This document shows, piece after piece, positions 36,403 to 46,500 of a stretch of DNA of 64,000 bases. This stretch comes from Sinohyriopsis cumingii (Eukaryota > Mollusca > Bivalvia > Unionida > Unionidae). Under the pieces are notes generated by a model. The model was given only the letters and a program-made list of their open reading frames with translations, searched no databases and was not told the DNA's origin. The stretch is taken from NCBI GenBank assembly GCA_028554795.2, contig JAPYKE020000263.1, positions 2,383,501-2,447,500 of the forward strand, written 5' to 3'. Position 1 is the first letter of the stretch. Each line of letters opens with the position of its first letter. Made by a program: the position numbers and the translations under genes.

Positions 36403-36412
36403 GGGGGTGGGG
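36403..36412. repeat. Right 10-bp target-site duplication of element C
   Basis: GGGGGTGGGG, identical to 30,516-30,525, directly abuts the right terminus. Confidence 0.75.
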
Positions 36413-36583
36413 GTGATAATGTTTAGTGACTTTCAAAACTTCGATGAGCAAGTTTAAATTAGGTCTGAACAAAATCGTGTCATTAGCTTGGTTATAAATA
36501 ATATGAAGACATATATAAACCAATAAAATATCCATATAACTTCTAATGAAATAATCACGAATGACCAAGAAAAATATACTCAC

Positions 36584-36781
36584 CGTAATTTTGGTCATCC
36601 AGGCTTGGTACACTTTTCCACCTAATTTTGCTCTCACCAAATCATTTCCTTCATATTCTTCAAAATCGCTTCTCTGCACTTCTACTTACTTTAAAAAAAA
36701 AATGATATTGAAAATATTCTCATCTGTCCATTCCATGGAGTCCACAGTTTTTGTTCGAGGTTTTTGCCTAACCATCTGCAT
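36584..36781 (-). pseudogene. First coding exon remnant of element B gene
   Basis: On the minus strand an ATG at 36,781 opens MVRQKPRTKTVDSMEWTDEN (second Met) and reaches a poly-T/AAAGTAAGT region with a stop. A shifted frame continues with FEEYEGNDLVRAKLGGKVYQ and AWMTKIT up to a donor (ACG|GTGAGT, exon end 36,584). One frameshift separates the two parts. I do not recognise the family; charged N-terminus and position in element B suggest a transposon-encoded accessory protein. Confidence 0.35.
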
Positions 36782-37194
36782 GATCTTTGGTTTCTGAGGA
36801 AGCTTAACTGTTGAAATCGCGCGCGTATATTAACCAATCCTATCACGTCTCTTTTCAAAGTCATCCAATCAGGATAATCGTTGTTAATATATTTCGGTTT
36901 TTACTGCAAATTGGCAACCAGTGACTAAGTCAATAGAATGTGAAGTTTATAACAGTAATGGAGAGAAGAAAAAAAAAACGTTAGGACAAAGTCATTGAAA
37001 GCTTTTTAAAGCAAATACATTTTGTTGATGCTGGCCAGAAAATATTCTCCCATATTAATCCAGAAATACTCAGGTTAAGTACACAAGTATTGAATTAAAG
37101 ATCTGTATGAACATTTTATACAGTATATCATTTTAAAACAAGAAGAAAAAATTCACCTTTATTTAAATTTCACTAATATTGTGAGAAGTTTGTA

Positions 37195-37475
37195 TGATAA
37201 ATTTTCATGAACATTTTATGAATATAATGATATAGATATTTAATATAAATTTTTTTAAGAAATACCATGGTATTGCATCAAAGTACTTGAATTGTTCATG
37301 AACCATTAGTTCATGACATTTCAGGAACTTCAAAGATATTATAATAGTTCATAAAAATTCATCATTGTGTTCATGAACTTCAAGTACATGATTCATCAAA
37401 ATTCTTCAAGTTCATGAACTTAGTTGAGGAACTTTCATGAACACTTCATGATTGTTCATCAAGTCATGAATTTGT
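37195..37475. repeat. Right subterminal TTCATGAA repeats of element B
   Basis: The mirror of 29,090-29,310: GTTCATGAAC, TTCATGAACTT and CATGAACACTTCATGA words recur. Confidence 0.85.
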
Positions 37476-37555
37476 TTTCGTAGGGGCGTGACAGTAATGG
37501 TGCCTGCTACTTGGATACATGGTCTCAAACTTTCACAAGCAATGGATATATACAT

Positions 37556-37556
37556 A

Positions 37557-37629
<73 letters not shown>

Positions 37630-37630
37630 G
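37556..37630. repeat. (TG)n(TA)n microsatellite
   Basis: A short TG run followed by a near-perfect TA run. Poly-(Ile-Tyr) ORFs over it are artefacts. Confidence 0.95.
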
Positions 37631-37633
37631 AAG

Positions 37634-37925
37634 AAACTTGTTGCAAGCTAGTTTAAATTTACTTTCTGAAACATACAAGAAAGCTTGCGCAAGCTAGTTG
37701 TACTTTATGAAACAAACAAGAAAGCTTGTGCAAGCTAGTTTTAATTTCTGAAGCAAACAAGAAAGCTTGTACAAGCTTGTGCAAGCTTGCAGTTATATCC
37801 AGCTATCTTGCCTAAGCCTGCACTTGCTTGTACAAGCTTGCGCAAGCATCCATGTTAGCTTATAAACATCAAACTAGCTTATCGCAAGCTTACCGCAAGC
37901 TTGGCACAAGCTTTCAGCAAGGATG
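37634..37925. repeat. Right subterminal AAGCTT-rich repeats of element A
   Basis: AAGCTTGCGCAAGCT, AAGAAAGCTTG and CTTACCGCAAGCTTGG words mirror the left cluster, and a triplicated AAACAAGAAAGCTTG unit of about 55 bp is visible at 37,670-37,775. Confidence 0.9.
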
Positions 37926-37939
37926 CATTTTGGTTTGGG

Positions 37940-39103
37940 AGGTTCAAATGCTGCTAATGGTTGCCGCTCAAATTCTGTATCCCAACTGTATGATGATGAC
38001 GAGTCAGTTGAAATTGTGTAGTCAAGCTTATCTCTAATGGTTTGTACTTTGTCAAGGAAGAAATTTTGCAAACATGTCCGGACGGTCAACTGGAGGGAAG
38101 GTAGTTGGAGGTGGTGTAGATTTGTTCCTTGACATTAGCTTGTTAGTAATCTCGAAGGGCTCTTTGCAGCTGGAACTTTCCATGATGTTAGATGTGTAGT
38201 GTGCTGATTTTGCTGCATGGACTATATTTGTGACATTCGGTGACATCAAAAGATATGCTGAACAATTGCATTGGCTCTTTCTTTCAGTATTGCAAACTAG
38301 GTGTATATTTACATGGTGTTATCTCATTAATTTCTAATTAAGCTCATATATGAAGAAAACATATACACTGCAGATCATTTTATTAAATTTAATGGGACTG
38401 TAATTTTAAGCGGGCTGATTTCACTGCATGGACTCTATCTGTGACCTTCTTCTTAGCGGTTTCATAGATTTGCTTATGAATAGTGAGTCTGGCAGAAAGA
38501 AAAAGCCTCTCAGGTTTATGGTGGTCTCTTTTAGCAGTGCGAAGCTGGTCCCTAACACTGCTATACCATGGAGAACACTTTTGAATTGATACTCTGCACT
38601 TGGTAGCTGGGGCATGTTGGTCGAGCAATGAATGCAGGTAGTTATCGAGTTGTTCTGCTGTAGGGGGTCAACAGGTTGTTAGGTTTGCTTGGATGCCATG
38701 CATTTGGTTCTATTGATCATACGCAGGTTTCTCTTAGTAGAAGATATAGGTGGAGGGTTAGGGACTGATACGTCAAGATGGCATATAATGCACAGGTGAT
38801 CTTATGCAAGTTCATGGGATATCAGAGAGGACCATAGAATGTTATCATCAGGTTTATGAAGAATCCAGTCTATAATGTGACCATGTTTATGGGTGGGTTG
38901 GTTAACTGACTGAGGTTAAAAACATTAATGGAATCGAGTGTTTGGGTTTCCAGGACAGACAAAGTGAAAGTTGAAATCTCCAAGAATAATGAGGTTTCCA
39001 CTTATCGAATTTCCATACTCCATGAGATTCGGAAACTGCTCCAAAAATAGAGGTTCAGTCAGCTTGTTTTTTCTACTAGGAGGAGGGTGGTACTGGCAGA
39101 AAA
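37940..39103 (-). mobile_element. LINE copy 2, 5' half (endonuclease to RT linker)
   Basis: It resumes the LINE exactly where 28,356 breaks off. The minus strand from about 39,060 reads GNLIILGDFNFHF, the conserved GDFN motif of the apurinic-like endonuclease, then HKHGHIIDWILHKPDDN. Further down come LDQHAPATKCRVSIQK, PWYSSVRDQLRTAKRDH and HKQIYETAKKKV, the usual linker between endonuclease and RT. Frame breaks and stops are frequent. The 5' end is truncated at about 39,103, where the 2.88-kb repeat resumes. Confidence 0.8.
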
Positions 39104-40505
39104 AATCAAATTCTACCTTGGATTCTGGTATTTTTGTACAAGACTGCTATGGGAGACCACACGTTTTGAGAGAACATATTTTATTTCGAGATGGAGCAGT
39201 CTCTCAAGACAGATAGTACCTTGTCTTCAATTGGTTTTAGTTTTTCCCCAGCAATGTAATATTGGCATCCCTTACTATATTCTGTGTCAGTTTCTCTTGT
39301 ATCCATGAAAATATGATTTAAATCCCAATTAGGCAGTCTAATGCGAACTGCCTCCAAAAAAATGTGATTTTCATGTATGCATCGAAATGCAAGGGTTCTA
39401 TGGATATATAACAGTTTGTTGAATAATTTGAATTTTTAAGCTCTTTTCCTAATTATGTTTGAATTCATTTCTAAAAGTAAGTACTGTCCAGAATTGTATG
39501 AAATCTTTATGGAAGATATAAATTCATTTGCAAAATATAACTGATTTTCCTTTGAAAATCACTAAGAATAAAAAAGTACAAGGGTACATACTGAAATATA
39601 TCTCAACATGGTTGCATGCATATATGTACATAAACATCCATACGTCCTTCATAGATACATGTTTCAAATTATTTGAAGGTCCTAGTATATGGTAACAAGT
39701 TTGATGTAATGCAAGATATGTAACGAAAGAGATTAAGCCATGTATAACTTGTTGATTGTTAAGGGGGAAATTGTATCATGATTATGGAGGATAAATGTAT
39801 TCAGTAAATTTTGATGTAATTTTAATTTTATAGCAAATGATATTAGTCTGTTCCTAATTATGCTATGAATCAGTATCATCTTATTGAATCCTTGTTATTT
39901 TCTTCTTTTTCATGATATCCTTCACAAAACAGCGTGTAAGTATTATATCTCGATCATTTCTGTTACCTGGTCTAAACAGACATAGTGATCTCAAAAAGAG
40001 AATAAAAATGCAGAAAAATAACGTATTTTACTAATAACCTTGAAAGAGAATGTAGTTTTGGCACGTCAAGTATTTAGTGTGATTTGTTGTATATACTATA
40101 AACCAGACTAAAGTAGGTGTCACGAACTACCCTTTTAGTGCCAAAGGCAAGCTGGTGTTTAATTGTGTACATAGTTTGTCTTTGGAGTTAAGGCATATTA
40201 CCTTGAAGTGAACGAGGTCTTTTTGCCTATTAAACCAGCACATAATTATTCTTTCCGGATTCGGTTGATATTGCAAAAAGATTGCTCTATGTGTTCTTTT
40301 TTTCCCGATGTTTCCCGATGTTACATTAATCACATCCCAAACATCAAGTCATCAGTTGAAGTTCGTGCGGTCAGATACATCCTTTCTTTACAGAATTCAT
40401 CTGTGTATGTTATCTGTAAATTACGCCACTGACTTGAGTCTCTGAGTTAATGACTTTGTTTGTTTATATGATAGTTGTCTTTTTATTTCATTCATTTCTA
40501 TATGT
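39104..40505 (+). repeat. Inverted-border copy of the 2.88-kb repeat, forward arm
   Basis: Forward-oriented unit sequence from CTACCTTGGATTCTGG through the stem-loop (ATGGAGCAGTCTCTCAAGAC) and GTCACGAACTACCCTTTTAG to the TTCATTTCTATATGTACAG block. Diverged from the array. It ends at a sharp switch to inverted sequence at about 40,506. Confidence 0.8.
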
Positions 40506-42525
40506 ACAGTCAATGTCAAAATATTTTCTGATAAAGGTATCGTTTCAAGTGAATAAATTTACACTAAAAACGCATGAAATGAGAAATAAATAAAATTTAA
40601 AACTGACAAACAAATAAATTGATATAAATATATATGAAATCAGATAGAATTGAATCAAATAGACATAACAAGTACTTTTGAAGAAGGAGAAAGAACCACA
40701 ATGGATTTACAAACAAATATCAGATCCAGTATTCATAGTTTTTGTTAAAATATTGTATTCATACTTCTGAAAACAAAATTATATGGCCAAAAAGTTATAG
40801 ATATTTCAAACATTAAATGTCAATCACATTTATATTTAAAAAGGTATTTCAATGACTTAACATGCAAATTCATTTCTAGTTTGTTCCTTGACCGTTTTAA
40901 CACCCTGAATATTGTTTCACTGCACATTTAAATTGCTATTTTAAAATAGTTTCTTTTTCATTTCTTTCAGTTACCATAATGATTTTCTCTAGTGTTAAAA
41001 TTCTCTCCCTTGTACTGGGAGTTTATGCCGTTGTTTTTAAGGTTCTAGTTGTTAACATTATTAGTCCTCAATAGTAAGAACAGCTCTAATGATGGTTTTG
41101 ATCAAGCTTTGGGGAAACTTCGAATATATATAAATGTACACTGTACATATAAAAATGAATGACATAAAAAGACAACTACCACATCCACAAACAAAATCAT
41201 TAACTCAGAGACTCGTCAGTGGCGTAATTTACAGATAATATACATCGATGAACTCTATAAAGAAAGGATGTAACCGACTGCACCAACTTTAACTGATGAC
41301 TTGATGTGTGGAATGTGATTAATCTAACATCGGGAAAAAAAAGGATCACACAACCCAATTATTTAGCAATATCAATCAAATCCAGGAAACAATAATTACT
41401 TGCTGGTTACTCGTTCACCCGAAGTTAATATGGTTTAACTCCAAAGACAAACTATGTACACAAATACCTGCTTGTCTTTGGCACTGAAAGGGTAGTTCGT
41501 GACACGTACTTTAGTCTGGTTTATAGTCTATACAACAAATCATACTAAATACTTGACCTGCCAAACTGCATTCTCTTTCAAGATTGTTAGAAAAATTAGT
41601 TATTTTTCTGCCTTTTTATTCTCTTTTTCAGATGAATGTATTACTGTTTAGACCAATTAACAGAAAAGTTCAAGATATATTACTTACCACCTGTTTTGTG
41701 AAGGATATCATGAAAAAGAAGAAAATAACAAGAATTCAATAATATGATACTGATTAATATCATAAATAGGAACATACTAATATCATTTGTTGTAAAATTA
41801 AAAATACATAAAACATTTACTAAATACATTTATCCTCCATCACAATCAAAAAATTTCTTCCTTAGCAATCAACAAGTTATACATGGCTAAATCTCTTTCG
41901 TTACATATCTTACATTACAGCAAACTTGTTAGCTTATACTAGGACAATGAAAGACTTTGATACATATATCTATGAAGGATGTATGAATGTTTATGTACAT
42001 ACATGCATGCAACCATGTTGAGATGAATTTAAGTATGTACCCCTGCATTTTGTAAAAATTCTCAATGAATTTAAAAGGAAAATGAGTTATATTTTGCAAA
42101 TGAATCTATATCTTCCATACAGTTTTCATACAATTCTGGACAGTATTCAGTTTTGGGAATGAATTCAAATAGAATTAGGAAAAAACTTCAAAAATTCAAG
42201 TTATTTGCAAGTAGTTAGATATCCACAAAACCCTACAATTCTGATGCATAGATGAATAAATGAATATTTAAATGGAAGCGAAATCTCAAAGAAAGATTAA
42301 AGAAGATCAAACTTTTTGGAGGTAGTTGGCATTACACTGCCCAATTGGAATTTAAATCATACTTTCATGGATACAAGAGAAACTGACAAAAAATATAGTA
42401 AAGGATGCTAATATTACATTGCTGGGGAAAAACCAAAACCAACTGAAGACAAGGTAAAAGCTGTCTTGAGAGACTGCTCCATCTCGAAACACAATAGGTT
42501 CTCTCAAGAGATGTGGCTTTTTATT
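40506..42525 (-). repeat. Inverted-border copy of the 2.88-kb repeat, reverse arm
   Basis: From AAAATATTTTCTGATAAAGG onward the sequence is the reverse complement of the unit. 41,135-42,525 pairs with 39,104-40,505 as a long inverted repeat around about 0.63 kb of further reversed unit sequence. It stops near AGAGATGTGGC, just past the stem-loop. Confidence 0.8.
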
Positions 42526-43622
42526 GTCTTTTTCAGATGAATAAAACATTTACTGAATACATTTATCCTCCATCACAATAAAACAATTTCCTCCTTAACA
42601 ATCAACAAGTTATACATGGCTAAATCTCTTTCGTTACATATCTTGCATTACAACAAACTTGTTAGCATATACTAGGACAATGAAAGACTCTGATACATGT
42701 ATCTATGAAGGATGTATGGATGTTTATGTACATCTACGCAAGCAATCATGTTGAGATATATTTCAGTACGTATCCCTCTATTTTTTTTAATTCTCAATGA
42801 GTTTAAAAGGAAAATGAGAGTTATATTTTGCAAATGAATCTATATCTTCCATAAAGTTTTCATACTATTTTGAACAGTATTCAGTTTTGGAAATGACTTC
42901 AAACAGAATTAGGAAAATAAATAAAAAATTCAAATTATTCAACAAATAGTTATACATCCATCAAACCCTTACATACTGATTCATACATGAATAAATGAAT
43001 ATATAAATGGAAATGAAATCTGAAAAAAAAATGGAAAAAGGAGGTCACATGATCATGTTCCAGAACCTTGTCGAAATTATTTTCTTGCTAAAGCTCACGT
43101 ACATGCAGTGTGGCCCGGAAGAAAACCAATAATTTTCTCTAAGAAATAAAATTTTAAAAAATTGTTTACATCTTAAAAACGTAGATTGAAAATGACCTCG
43201 AGAAAAACTAATCACTTTAAAATCAAAATAGAACTAATTTACGTGGTTGCCATTAATTTTGAATAAAGGTCAGGATCTAGGTCAACACCTGGTGTTTACA
43301 AAACGAACACTCAAGATCAAACTATTTTCTGAAAAGGGTATCATCTGTAGTGAATGAATTTACATTTCAAACGAATGTAATGAAAAATAAATAAAATTTA
43401 AAATTGAAAAACAAACAAATAAACTGAAATACATATATATGAAAGCAGAATTAAATCAAATACATATAACAAGTACTTTTGGAGCAGGAGAAAGAACCAC
43501 AATCACTTTACAAATATCAGATCCTGTATTCATAGTTTTTGTTAAAATATTGTATTCATTCTTCTGAAAACAAAATTATATGGCCAAAAAGTGACAGATA
43601 CTTCAAACATTAAATGTCAATC
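42526..43622 (-). repeat. Second reversed, internally deleted copy next to the array
   Basis: Reversed unit sequence restarts at AAAACATTTACTGAATAC. It jumps near 43,025 from the AGATTTC-side block to the CACTGCGTGTACATG-side block (skipping about 0.8 kb of unit) and ends at ATGTCAATCACAATCAC. The forward array begins there, making a head-to-head junction. Confidence 0.75.
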
Positions 43623-46500
43623 ACAATCACCCCCTTTTTGCATTTTAGAATACAATATAACCTTTGTTTTGGAGAGATATTCTCAGTAGTAGTTGGGCTC
43701 TTACACTGTAAATTGTATGTTGTGCTGTCTGGAATAATTTCAAATTACTTGAATTCAAAAGGATTAATTCCTTTTTCCTGGAAAATACGTGTTCTGCATA
43801 CGAAATTCCTGAGCAAAGACATCTCTTTGAAAGATTTATTTGGATTTTCAAAACTAGGAGTGATAATTCTTCTTTCTATTAGGAACTGTAGACTTCAACA
43901 CTATAGATAACAGCATATGTCATCTTCCATCATGGATTCTTCGTGAGGACTCAAACTTGAAATCATTAGAAAATTTTATTATTAGAACTACTAAAATTTT
44001 ATTCATGGATTATTTTTGTAATTGATTCTTCAAACCGTAAATTCATACTTTTTTCCTCACTTTTAAAGATTTGTTTTTAGGAAAAGAAATGATATTTTTC
44101 AAAGCTTGTTGTTTTCACTCTTTCTTGTGTTACTGTTTATTCGAGCCTATACAAGTAACATAAGATGATCAAATCCTACCTTGGATTCTTGTCTTTTTGT
44201 ACAATACTTCTATGGGAGCCAGATCTCTTGAGAGAACCTATTGTGTTTCGAGATGGAGCAGTCTCTCAATACAGCTTTTACCTTGTCTTAAGTTGGTTTT
44301 AGTTTTTCCCCAGCAATGTAATATTAGCATCCTTTACTATATTTTGTGTAGTTTCTCTTGTATCCATGAAATTATGATTTAAATTCCAATTGGGCAGTGC
44401 AATGCCAACTACCTCCAAAAAGTTTGATTTTCTTTGATCTTTCTTTGAGATTTCGCTTCCATTTAAATATTCATTTATTCATGTATGCATCAGAATTTTA
44501 GGGTTTTGCGGATATCTAACTATTTGTAAATAATTTGAATTTTTGAAGTTTTTTCCTAATTCTATTTGAATTCATTCCCATAACTGAATACTGTCCAGAA
44601 TTGTATGAAATCTTTATAGAAGACATAGATTCATTTGCAAAATATAACTCATTTTCCTTTTAAACTCATTGAGAATTTTTTTAAAAAGTGCAGGGGTACA
44701 TACTTAAATTCATCTCAACATGGTTGCTTGCATATATGTACATAAACATCCATACATCCTTCATAGATACGTGTATCAAAGTCTTTCATTGTCCTAGTAT
44801 ATCCTAACAAGTTTGCTGTAATGCAAGATATGTAACGAAAGAGATTTAGCCATGTATAACTTGTTGATTGTTAAGGAGGAAATTGTTTTATTGTGATGGA
44901 GGATAAATGTATTCAGTAAATGTTTTATGTATTTTTAATATTACAGCAAATGATATTAGTATGTTCCTATTTATGATATTAATCAGTATCATATTATTGA
45001 ATTCTTGTTATTTTCTTCTTTTTCATGATATCCTTCACAAAACAGATGGTAAGTAATATATCTTGAACGTTTCTGTTACTTGGTCTAAACAGTAATACAT
45101 TCATCTGAAAAAGAGAATAAAAAGGCAGAAAAATAACTAATTTTTCTAACAATCTTGAAAGATAATGTAGTTTGGCAGGTCGAGTATTTAGTATGATTTG
45201 TTGTATAGACTATAAACCAGACTAAAGTACATGTCACGAACTACCCTTTCAGTGCCAAAGGCAAGCAGGTATTTGTGTACATAGTTTGTCTTTGGAGTTA
45301 AACCATATTAACTTCGGGTGAAGGAGGTCTTTTTGCCTATTAAACCAGCAAGTAATTATTGTTTTCCGGATTCGATTGATATTGCTAAATGATTGGGTTG
45401 TGTGATCCATTTTTTCCCGATGTTAGATTACTCACATCCCACACATCAAGTCATCAGTTAAAGTTGGTGCAGTCGGTTACATCCTTTCTTTATAGAGTTC
45501 ATTCCTGTATATTATCTGTAAATTACGCCACTGACTTGAGTCTCTGAGTTAATGATTTTGTTTGTGGATGTGATAGTTGTCTTTTTATTTCATTCATTTT
45601 TATATGTACAACGTACATTTATATATATTCGAAGTTTCCCCAAAGCCTGATCAAAACCATCATTACAGCTGTTGTTACTATTGAGGACTAATAATGTTAA
45701 CACCTAGAACCTTAAAAACAATGGCATAAACTCCCAGTACAAGGAGAGAATCTTAACACTGGAGAAAATCATTATGGTAACTGAAAGAAATGAAAAAGAA
45801 ACTATTTTAAAATAGCAATTTAAATGTGCAGTGAAACAATATTCAGTGAGTTAAAACGGTCAAGGAACAAACTAGAAATGAATTTACATGTTAAGTCCTT
45901 TAAATACATCTTCAAATATAAATGTGATTGACATTTAATGTTTGAAGTATCTATCACTTTTTGGCCATATAATTTTGTTTTCAGAAGAATAAATACAATA
46001 TTGTAACAAAAAATATGAATACTGGATCTGATATTTGTGTGTAAATTGATTGTGGTTCTTTCTCCTTCTTCAAAAGTACTTGTTATGTGTATTTGATTTA
46101 ATTCTATCTGATTTCATATATATTTATGCCAATTTATTCGTTTGTCAGTTTTAAATTTTATTTATTTCTGATTTCATGCGTTTTTAGTGTAAATTTATTG
46201 ACATGAAACGATACCTTTATCAGAAAATATTATGACCTTGACTGTTCGTTTTGTAAACACCAGGTGTTGATCTAGATCCCGACTTCGATTCAAAATTAGT
46301 AGCAACCACGTAAATTAGTTTTATTTTTCTTTTAAAATAATTGCTTGTTGTTGAAGTCATGATGGGACTACGTTTTTAAGATGTAAACAATTTCTTAAAA
46401 TTTTATTTCTTAGAGTAAAATGATTGGTTTTCGTCAGGACCACACTGCGTGTACATGAGCTTTAACAAGTAAATAATTTTCACGATGTTCAGTACCATGA
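43623..46500 (+). repeat. Array unit 1
   Basis: First forward unit, 2,878 bp, bounded on the left by the inverted junction. It lacks the TGACGTCA start because of the junction. Confidence 0.9.

Larger units (their letters stand above)
29077..37492. mobile_element. Element B: DNA transposon inserted in element A
   Basis: Inverted termini GTCACGCCCCTAYGAAA lie at 29,077-29,093 and 37,476-37,492 with one mismatch. AGT flanks both ends (29,074-29,076 and 37,493-37,495), a possible 3-bp duplication, though no empty site is available. Just inside each end is a cluster of TTCATGAA-type palindromic repeats. Without element C the element would be about 2.5 kb. Coding remnants on the minus strand (36,781-36,584 and about 29,894-29,560) suggest it once carried a small intron-containing gene. 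Confidence 0.65.
28357..37939. mobile_element. Element A: DNA transposon inserted in LINE copy 2
   Basis: Terminal inverted repeats CCCAAACCAAAAT occur at 28,357-28,369 and, inverted, at 37,927-37,939. LINE copy 1 provides the empty site AGACAGGTTC: on the left the LINE stops after AGACAG, and on the right it resumes with AGGTTC, so AG is duplicated (2 bp). Without element B, A is only about 1.2 kb and appears non-autonomous. Its ends are packed with AAGCTT-containing subterminal repeats. Short duplication plus dense subterminal repeats recall CMC/EnSpm-type elements, but this is a guess because no transposase is present. Confidence 0.8.

Noticed and set aside
37412-37678. ORF with a long Ile-Tyr run
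   Set aside because: Translation of a TA microsatellite.
28371-37925. Regularly spaced short repeats that could suggest a CRISPR array
   Set aside because: Repeats overlap, vary and are palindromic hexamer-based, with no unique equal-length spacers, and the DNA is eukaryotic.
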